Part shown: positions 1 through 9,700 of the stretch, piece after piece
How positions within the stretch are numbered: the stretch's first letter is position 1
Layout of the letters: every line of letters starts with the position of its first letter
Assembly: GCA_026770585.1 (NCBI GenBank)
Contig: MU646569.1
Location: forward strand, 455,363 to 472,296
Reading direction: 5' to 3'
From: Baffinella frigidus
Taxonomy: Eukaryota; Cryptophyceae; Cryptomonadales; Baffinellaceae
DNA length: 16,934 nt
Made by a program: the position numbers and the translations under genes
The notes under the pieces: generated by a model
The model's database searches: none
What the model saw: the letters and a program-made list of their open reading frames with translations, nothing else
What the model was told of the DNA's origin: nothing

Positions 1-25
1 TATATATATATATATATATATATAT
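1..25. repeat. TA microsatellite at window edge
   Basis: Uninterrupted (TA)n. Confidence 0.95.
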
Positions 26-179
26 GCCCGAACATCGTCGCGTAGATCTCGCGCCGCCCGTTCCCTGCGCCAATACCAATCCAAAGAGTCAAACCACGGC
101 AAAAGTTGACGACTCTGGTACCAAAATTGCCGAGCCGTAAAAATTTGGATATTTTCAAAAACAAAAGAGGACTTGGCCC

Positions 180-660
180 GCCTCGTGTGGATGGTGTTGG
201 TGTCCCTGAAGGCCTCCCTCTCAGGGTTCCAGTGGACCACGCAGGGCGCTACGTGGGGGTATTCGAGGCGCGCGGTCCTGGAGCCATTGGTGCGTTCTTG
301 GAGCCATTTTTTTCTGGAAATAGACTTTTGAATACCGTTTTCCCTTGCAAATTGACTTTTGAATACCCCCCCCAAAGGCTCTCCGTAGGGGGAGTGGCTA
401 CCTGTGGACCGTGTTGGCATCAACCGAAGTCTTTCTCTCAGGGTTGCAGGGGAGAGACTGCTTGATTCAAGGTCTCTCTCTCACGGTTCTCAGGGTCTCG
501 GGGGGGGGGGGGTGTTGCTAGATTCAAGGTCTCTTTCTCAGGATTCCAGGGGAGGGGAGTAGCTACCGTGGACCGTGTTGGTATCTGTAAAGGTGTCTCT
601 CGCAAGATGCAAGGTTTCTCTCTCAGGGTTCCAGGGGAGGGAGCAGGTAAGTCTCTCTCT
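180..660. repeat. Repeats of TCTCTCTCAGGGTTCCAGGGGA with exon 21-like ends
   Basis: The motif recurs near 209, 436, 525 and 615, some copies followed by GTAGCTACCGTGGACCGTGTTGG. On the coding strand these look like exon 21 3' ends with the start of the next intron. Nothing else gene-like was seen from 26 to 560. Confidence 0.5.
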
Positions 661-668
661 CTCTCTCG

Positions 669-699
<31 letters not shown>
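652..699. repeat. CT microsatellite
   Basis: (CT)n interrupted once, purine-rich on the coding strand. Confidence 0.9.
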
Positions 700-702
<3 letters not shown>

Positions 703-726
703 GTTTCAGGGGATGGGAGTAGGCAC

Positions 727-781
727 CGTGGGTCTTGCCGTGGATGCGGCCGTAGAACCACTTGTGCAGCGCTCCAGGGAC
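727..781 (-). CDS. Probable exon 21, VPGALHKWFYGRIHGKTH
   Basis: Eighteen codons plus one base; acceptor CGTGCAG|GTCCCT, donor ACCCACG|GTGCCT. The frame VPGALHKWFYGRIHGKTH looks protein-like, and the other two do not. Short copies of its 3' end with a similar donor context (TCCACG|GTAGCTAC at about 590-567; a variant at 420-385) lie downstream, as for the better-supported exons. The next exon would lie further down or beyond the window. Confidence 0.5.
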
Positions 782-3700
782 CTGCACGCGCCAACCCACT
801 TAGTAAAGCAATTTTACGAAGTCCATTTTGTAAAGCAACTGCCTCTTAGTAAAGCAACTTAGAATTCCCCAGGGATGTCCTACCGTATGTCCCACGCCAG
901 GCCACACGTGGGAATTTGCATAAAGTTAATTCTGTCATTCTTTCCAAGGAAACACGCCGAAAGTCAGCAATTGGAGCCATTACTGGGCGCACCAATGTTT
1001 CATTTGTACCCGGAAACACTTTAAAAGGAGAGAGACTCAACCTTCACCTCTGATGTGTGACCTAGCGTGGCCTACGGAACGAAAAATGGAAGCTCCCAGA
1101 CCCCACATCAGCTGTTTCGGGCGGTTGAAGAGAAAGAGAAAGAGAGAGAGAGAGAGATAGAGGGAGGGAGGGAGGGAGGGAGGGAGGGAGAGAGAGAGAG
1201 AGAGAGAGAGGTGTGGTGGTGGTGGTGTGTGTGTGTGTGTGGTGGGAATACCAGGTCGTTTAAATGCTGGGGCGTGGCGAGCGAGTCGATGATTTCGCGG
1301 AACGAGACCGCGTCTGCACCGTCCTGCGCGAATATCTGCGGAAGACACCAGGGGCCCCTTGAGTTGTTTTTAGAGGACACCATCAGCCCCTTCAGAGGAC
1401 ACAAGACGCTCCTTCGAACGAGACCACGTCTGCTCCGTCCTGCGCAAAAATTTGGACACCAGAGGCTCTTTCAGACACTTGACGTTCCTTCAGGGGACAC
1501 CAGAGCCCCCTTCAGACATTAGAGGCCCTTTCATAGGACACCAGACGCTCCTTCAGGAGACATTAGACGATCCTTCAGACTCTTACATGAGACACTAGAC
1601 GCTCCTTTAGCGAATCGATGATCTCGCGCAAGGAGACGGCGTCTGCACCGTCCCGCGCAAAAATCTACGGAGGACACCAGGGGCCCCTTTAGTCGACAGT
1701 GGATGGCACCAGAGGCTCCTTCAGAGGACACTACATGCCACGATAGACCCCTTCATAGGACATTAGACGCTCCTTCAATGTCTGCAAAGGACACTAGAGG
1801 CTCCTTCAGAGGACACTAGCCGCTCCTTCCACTAAGGGCCTTTTCGTCACGTTCAATCCTGGGCTGAACCCCCCGAAAACGAGAGGGCCAGCCCCAGAGG
1901 AAGCCAGACCTGGAAAACCCTGGAAAACCCGGTTGAAGACCAGGTAACCCGCGGCACAAAACGGCTCCAATGCCCTTTGAAAAGACTCCAATTCCTAGCT
2001 CTGCCTTACTCGGGTTGACCGACTATTGTCAAGTTGACATGCCGGCTTCACGGTACAAACCCGACAACTTTTGAGCGGAAAAGGACGTCCCAGAGCTAAG
2101 GAGCCGGACCTGGAAAACCCGGAAGGCCTCTTCCATAGGGACGCGCACTAAGGGTCTTTTCGTCAGGTTCAATCCCAGGCTGAACCCCCCGAAAACAAGA
2201 GGGCCAGCCCCGGAGGAAGTGAGAAAGCCAGACCTGGAAAACCAGGAAGGTTTCCTTCATAGGGACGATCGCGGCTTGGTGAATTCGTCAACGAAGGCAG
2301 GATTGGTGACCGACTATTCTCAAGTTGACATCCCGGCTTCACGGTACAAATCCGTCAACTTTTGAGCGGAAAAGGTCGTCTCAGAGCTAGGGAGCCACAC
2401 CTGGAAAACCCGGAAGGCTTCCTCCATAGGGACGATTGCGGGCTTTGTGAACTCGTCGACGAAGGCAGCGTGCGGGTGGATGAAGGTCAGCGTCATCGCA
2501 TTGGTGTCCTTGCCTGCAATTCGTGTGCGGGATTACCAATCTCATCTAGCAGCTTACCAGAATCTGTCCTGATTCATGCTATTTTAAGGCTGAGTGTTAT
2601 GCCTAAAATAGCATATCTACCCTTATCTTCGGTGTTGGAATCCTCGAGAAGCGGGTCAAATTTTGTTTTGTTCCGAAATTGAATTGCGGGATACGCCAAG
2701 TCCACTTTTGCTTTAAAAAAATACAAAATCAGCGCTTATGGTGTAGGGTCCATTTTGCTTTACACGATTTGCTGGGGTGGGGGTCTGGGGTTTAGAGTCA
2801 AAGGAGGGGAGCGTGCCTGGGAAGAACTCGATCAACGTTCCGAAGAAGATAGGGTGCGCTCAGGCGCCCCACAGCACCCTTTTTCAATGTCGATTGTAGG
2901 CGTTTTGTATGGAGTTGGTCACGTGGCTGCACGGAAAGCGTGCAGCCACGTGACCAAACATATGAAAATTACTACACGATGCTCAGTTGTACAGCTCTTC
3001 AGGTTTTAAATTGAGGAATGGTCTAGGGGTTAGGGTTTAGGGTTTAGGGTTTAGGGTTCAGGGTTCAGGGTTTAGGGTTTAGGGTTTAGGGTTTAGGGAT
3101 TGGGGTTTAGGGTTTAGGGTTAACAGCCTCGTGTGGGAAGGGGAGCGTGCCTGAAAAGAACTCGATAAAGGTCCCGAAGTAGATATGCTGTGCTGATGCG
3201 CCGCCGCCCTGATTTCGGGTTTAGGGATTAGGGTTTGGGATATAGGGTTGGAGGTTTGGGGTTTGGGGTTTGGGTTTGAGGTTTGGGGTTTGGGGTTTGG
3301 GGTTTAGGGTTTCTCAGTCACAGAACGTGTAGATCAGACGTGCTGACGCTATCTCGGTTATCCCGCACGCAAAACCGCACCGGTTCGCCCCCGAGAAGAC
3401 ACCAGGAGATTTTTGGTGCAAACACGCACCTTTTCGGGGACGTTGCCGAACATCTGCTGGAATAGAAGGTCAGGGCCGTCAACAAGACAGGCACGTAACA
3501 CATAGAGCAGTCGTTGCTGACGCTATCTCGGTTATTCTGCGCGAAAACACACCTTTTCGGGGACGTTGCCGAACATCTGCTGGAATAGAAGGTCGGGGCC
3601 GTCAGCCTCGGCGATCACGTACTCCAAATGCAGCGTTTTCACGAGGTCTGGTTTAGGGTTTAGGGTTTGAGGTTTGGGGTTTAGGGTTAAGGGTCTAGGG

Positions 3701-6700
3701 TTTAGGGTTTGGGGTTTAGGGTTTAGGGTTAAGGGTTTAGGGCTTAGGGTTTAGAGTTGAGTTTTTGGGGTTTGTGAGTTGAGGGTTCAGGGGCAACACC
3801 TTGGACGGTGTTGAGCGCCTCAAGGAGGCCGCCGTGCGTCACCTGCACACGCATCCGCTTTAGTCTACGGCAACTTGAGTCTACTGGACAGCATTTGCAG
3901 ATCGCTCCGCTTTAGTCTGCGGGACAACTTAAGCCTACGGGGCATCTTTAGTTGACGGAACAACTTTTGAGCGCCTCGAGGAGACCGCCATGCGTCTCCT
4001 GCACACGCACCCGGTTTAGTCTACTGAAGCTCCGCTTAAGTCTACTAGACAATTTAAGACTACGTTAGTCTATTGAGCAACTTAAGCCTACGGGGCATCT
4101 TTAGTCTACGGGGCATCTTCAGTCTACGGAACAACTTTAGCCGTCTACGAGACTCTTCCAAATGGAGCGTTTTCACGAGGTCTGGGACGGTGTTGAGCGC
4201 CATGCGTGACCTTATCCGGGAACATGTTTAATTCAAAAGAAAATGGCCTATCAAACTGGATTCTGGCCCTAATTAAATTTACTTAGGGTCCTAATTGACC
4301 TTCGTGTAACTCCTAAGAACAAATAGGGACCATTTTCTTTTAAATTATACATGTCCCCGGATTAGAGCTGCCCACGGACGCCGTCGCTTCAGTCTACTGA
4401 ACAACTTTAGCCCACGGAACAACTTTAGCATACGAAAGAAATTTAGCCTACACACCTCATCTGTCAAACCCTAATCCCTGAACTCTGAACCCACCGGCGC
4501 GCCATCCGTGGATTCCTGGAGCTGTTTACACGCGGCAAAAGACGTCTTGCGGGGCACCACATCCCACTCGATTGACGGACTATTCACCTTATCAGCAAGT
4601 TGACATCCCGGTTCTATGGTACAAATCCGTCAACTTTGGAGCGGGAAAAGGCCCGGGGAAAGCAGATTGGTGAGCCCAAATAGACTGTTGAGTACCTGTG
4701 CGCCATCCGTGGATTCCTGCAGCTGTTTCCACGCCGCGAATGATGTTTTGAGAGGCACTAGATCCCGCTGGATTGACGCGGCCACTGTTTCGTTGAGCTG
4801 CCTTCCAAGCTCCATCTGTACGATCAGGGTTTAGGGTTTATGGTTTATGGTTTAAGGTTTGGTGTTTACAGTTTATTGTTTATGGTTGAGGATTTGGTAT
4901 TTTTATAGTTTATGGTTTATGTTTTGATGTTTGGGGGTGGTGGGTTCAGAGAAGGAGGGTTTGAGAGGTACGAGATCCCGCTGGATCGACGCGGCCGCTG
5001 TCTCGTTCAGCTGCCTTCCAAGCTCCATCTTTGCACGAGACATGAATGATTAGAATTTGGTGTTTGGTGTTTGGTGTTTGGTGTTTGGTGTTCATGGATT
5101 GGTGTTTGGGGTTGATGGGTTCAGAGGAAGGAGGTTTTGAGAGGTACGAAATCCCGCTGGATCAACGCGGCCACTGTCTCGTTCAGCTGTCGCCCGCCTT
5201 TCATCTGTACGATTGGGGTTCAGGGTTTGGAGCTCAGGAGTTGGGGTTTATGGTGTACTGTTTATCGTTTATTGTTCAGGCCACCGTCACGGAACAATTA
5301 GGGTTTGGGGTTTTGGGCTTAGGGATTGGGGTTTAGGGTTTAGGGTTTGGGGGTTTATGGTTTATGGTTTATGGTTTATGGTTTATGGTTTATGGTTTAT
5401 GGTTTATGGTTTGGGGGTTTGTGGTTTGTGGTTTGTGGTTTATGGTTTATGGTTGAGGCCACCGTCTCGTTGAGCTGTCTCCACGCTACAGACGGATGTG
5501 CATAGATGGAGCTCGGGAGGCATCTCCATGAATGTGAGATGCCTCCCGAGCTCCATCTATGCACGGAGATTCACGGCACGGTCAGAGTTTTGGAATTCAG
5601 GGTTTCATGGTTTAGGGTTTATGAGGAGTTCGCACCTGGGCAGTGTCATTTCCCGTGAATAACCTGATGACATCAGCAATGCCGACCGGGCGGCTTCCAT
5701 CCGTATGATCATACGGTCGAACAGCCCTCAACCCTCAAACTCCTCACCCCCCACGCTGCAACCCACCAACTTAATAGGCTAACGGCCTGAAAATGGGGTA
5801 GTTAGGCCTACGGCATTGCCTAGGACCTCCTACCGTAGGCCGTAACTTTTGGTCCTAGGATCCCTTGGCCTGCGGTAGGAGGTCCTAGGCAATGCCGTAT
5901 GCCTAACTAACCCATTTTCAGGCCGTTAGCCTATGAAACTAACAAATACCCCCACAAACCTGAGCGGTGTCTTTCCCCGTGAAGAATTTGATAAAGACAG
6001 CAATGTCGACCGGGGGGCTTCTATCCGTCCATAGCACCAATGCATCATCTGGAATCCTCAACCCTGACCCCTGACCCCTGACCCCTCAGCCCTCAACTTC
6101 CCCACCCCCCACGCTGCGGCCCGAACCACTAACCCCCAAACCCTACGCACCTGGGCAGTGTCTTTCCCCGTGAAGAATTTGATGAAGACAGCGATGTCGA
6201 CCGGACGGCTTCCGTCCGTATGATCCATAGCCCCATGCATCATTTGGAAAATCTCCCTCGCCCCATCACTCTGTATCACGGTTTAGGGTTTAGGGTTGGA
6301 TGCAAGAATGGAATGTAGGGTCTGATTCGAAATGTGGGACGGTTCTGGTACAATGGTCCGTCGCACAGTGCATCCTTTGGAAAACATCCCTGGCCCCATC
6401 ACCCTGGGGGAGAGAGAGAGAACTCCGCGTCAACCACTTGGTTGAAGAGAGAGCGAAAAGACATATTGTAAAGTCACGTCGATTGACTTTCTGAGAGGGA
6501 TAGAGAAAAAACACGTTCGATCAAGAGAACACCGAGTCAACCGTCAATCACATGGTGGCAGAAAGAGAAAAAATATTTTCTTGTAAAGTTACGAGCTGTG
6601 CATGTGCAGCGGCACGCACCGTCTTTCACAGCCTCGCTCTATCAAGGACAGTAAAAACACAGGGATACAGGATAGAGAAAGCGATAGAGAAAACACATTC

Positions 6701-9700
6701 ATGTCAAGTGCCCCACCCACCTTTTTAAGCCTTTCCGTGCGCCCGAGCGCGTCAGAGATGTGCTCGAATTTCCGCAGCCTCGCTCTAGCAGGGTTGATTC
6801 GTATATGACACGTATGTAATGATTCGTATATGACACGTATGTAGTGATTCGTATATGACACGTATGCAATGATTCGTATATGACACGTATATGATAGCGC
6901 GCACCGTTTTCAGCCTTTCCGTGAGGCCGAGGGCGTCGGAGATATGCTCGAATTTCCGCAGCCGCGTGACAAACTCGTCGTGCTGCAGAAAGTCGTCTCC
7001 GTGGCACTGCACATCCAGAAGCAAGGCTTCTTGTCATATATTCCGTGGGGTCATGATTCGTATACGACACGTGTCATATATTGTGTGAGATATTCCAAGG
7101 ATGATTCGCATGACATATGTCATATATTCCGAGGGGGCATGATTCGTATATGACTCTTACGTGATATACTCGAATGTCCGCAGCTGCGCGATACACTCGT
7201 CGTGCTGAAGAAAGTCATCGCCATGGCACTGGGCGCGAAGAACACAGTTTTCTTATCATATATTGTGCCATATATTCCGTGGGGTTACTGGCACTGCGCG
7301 CCACGAACACAGCACCCACACGAGGCTACCCAGGCGAACAGAACAAAAGGGACTTTTAAAGTTTTGTGGGGAAATGATCACGGATAAGGTAACCGACCGA
7401 CCGCTCAGCGGGCGGAAACGTGATCATTTCCCCACAAAACTTTAAAAGTCCCTTTTATTCTGTTCGCCTGGGTAGCCTCGTGTGGACCCTTAAGAAAACA
7501 GTAAGAAAATACCACCCAGATATATGTTGGAAAACGCACCTATACATACGAAAGAAAACGGCACCCGTATAGATTACGTGGCGTCATGATTCGACACGTT
7601 CGAGTAATTATTCGAAATGACACCGACACGGACCAAGGTAAATCCTGAACGGCAGAGAAGGGTTCGGGCGTCGTGGCGCGGGTTTAGAGTTTGGGGTTTA
7701 GGGTTTAGGGTTCTGGGTTCTGGGTTCTGGGTTCTGGGTTCTGGGTTCAGGGTCCAGGGGCTGGGGTTTAAGGTTTAGTTTTAGGGTTCAGGATACAGGG
7801 TTTGGGGTTTCAGGTTTCAGGTTTCAGGGTTCAGATGTGAGGTTTAGGGTTTAGGGATCACGACGAGATCGTAGAGGCGGAAGGCCTCCGTGAGAGGCAG
7901 GATCAGGGGGCGCTGCGGCGGTTGGAACGGGATCGCGAGACCCATCGTGCTCAAAAATTCTCGTCCAATTCCACTTATTTTAGCTCTTTCCCGCTACAAA
8001 CTCGATCACGTGACCCCCATATTATGGGATCTTGGGGACTCCGTAGTCCACACCGTGCGGTGGGGTTTCTTACGATGAGATCGTAGGGGCGGAAGGCTTC
8101 CGTGAGAGGGAGGATCGGGGGGCGCTGCGGAGGCTGGTACAGGATGGATGTACGGAGCCTCCAGGGGGACTCTATCATCCCAAAAGACTCCCCTAGGACA
8201 TTGCTGCATGAACCGCGCCAGGCCCGTCCGAACCGCGCATCACAAGAGATTGATGCAAAACGTAGGGTCTAGGGTCTCTTACGATGAGATCGAAGAGCCG
8301 GAACGCTTCCTTGAGGGGGAGGATTGGACGTCCGTTCACGGGCAAGTGTTTAGTTCAGGGTTCAGGGTTCAGGATTTAGCGTTGGATGCAAGAACAGGCG
8401 TAGGGTTGGATGCGACACGTAGAAATAGGGTGTAGGGTTCGATGAGAAACGTAGGCTTGAGGATTAAGGGGTGTCTTACGATGAGATCGAAGAGGCGGAA
8501 CGCTTCCTTGAGGGGTAGGATTGGGGGGCGCTGCGGTGGCTGGTAGGGGATCGCGAGACCCATCGAGCCCAGGTCAGCCCTGGGGTACGGTTTGGGGTTG
8601 AGGGTTCGGGGTTCGGGGTTTGGGGTTTGGGGTTTAGGGGTTAGGGGTTAGGGGTTAGGGGTTACAGGGGTTAGGAATACGGAGTTGAAATGAGGTTAGG
8701 GGCGCTGATGAGGCTGGTAGGGGATCGCGAGCCCCATCGACCCCAGGTCGGCCCTGCGTTCAGGTTTAGCTTTCAGTTTTCAGTTTTCGGTTTATAGTTT
8801 TTAGTGTTTCGGGTTCAGGTTTTAGGGTTTAGAATGCGGTTAGAGCCCACGCTGTGTGAGTTCGGATTCAGTGCCTTCTTGAGAGGGAGTAGCGGGGGGC
8901 GCTGGATTAGGGTGTAGGGTTTAGGGTTTGGGGTTTAGGATTTAGGGTTTGGGGTTTGGGGTTTGGGGTTTAGGGTTTAGGGTTTAGGGTTTAGGGTTTA
9001 GGGTTTAGGGTTTAGGGTTTAGGGTCTAGGTTATGGGGTGTAGTGTTCACCGTGAGAAGGCCAGGACAAATTCGCGCATGCTGATTTTCCGCTCGTCGTG
9101 TGGCTCCGACTCAACCCCGAACAGCTGAGTTAAGGGTGTAGGGATCAGGGATTAGGCTTCAGGGGTGAGTGCTCCGATCCAACCCCGAACAGCTGCCGAT
9201 GGGTTGAGGGATGAGGGGTAAGGGTTTAGGCTCCAGGCTTTGGCGTAACAACAGGATTTAGGGTGCAGGGCTCCGATCCAGGCCAAGAGCTGGGTTGAGG
9301 GTTTAGGGGTTAGGGATTAGGCTTCAGGGTTTGGCGCTCCGACTCAACCCCGTACAGCCGCCGGGGCGCAAGAGTCTTGCGCCGCAAGACTCTTGCGCCC
9401 AACTGAGGTTTAGGGTTTCGGCCTAAACCTCAACTGAGGTTTAGGGTTTCAACTGAGGTTTAGGGTTTCGTTGAGGTTTAGGGTTTCGGGTTTGGCGCGG
9501 GCGCAAAGGCAAACGTTGACCATCTGGTGACAAAAGTCCGATGACATGCTGGTGAAAGTGGACTATATGGCGAGACATAAGTTGACGGTATGGGGGCGTT
9601 AACGATTTGCAAAAATTTATGGGGCAGAGGTGATGGGGGCAGGGGCGCGGCAAAATGCAATGTCATGATGATAGTGCTGACAAAATGCTGACACGATGAT

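Larger units (their letters stand above)
4955..5487 (-). repeat. Upstream copies of the exon 14 5' part
   Basis: Copies at 5028-4955 (MELGRQLNETAAASIQRDLV), 5204-5128 (MKGGRQLNETVAALIQRDFV) and 5487-5457 (WRQLNETVA) precede exon 14. The first two have AG acceptors before the ATG-equivalent. TTTATGG and TTTGGTG arrays separate them. Confidence 0.82.

Noticed and set aside
568-862. Plus-strand open frames rich in Ser-Leu and Arg-Glu repeats
   Set aside because: They are translations of a CT/GA microsatellite.
1037-1348. Protein with His-Thr and Ser-Leu runs on the minus strand
   Set aside because: It reads through exon 19, a microsatellite and exon 20 in the wrong frame for exon 19.
3023-3122. 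A true chromosome end or telomere
   Set aside because: Arrays are short, degenerate, scattered across the window and flanked on both sides by gene sequence.
5046-5473. Plus-strand open frames of VWCLVFG or GLWFMVY repeats
   Set aside because: They are translations of telomere-like repeat arrays.
6796-6890. CRISPR-like array
   Set aside because: The 25-bp units are contiguous with no unique spacers, and the window is eukaryotic.
9364-9400. Rho-independent terminator
   Set aside because: There is no T-tract and a bacterial feature is not expected in an intron.
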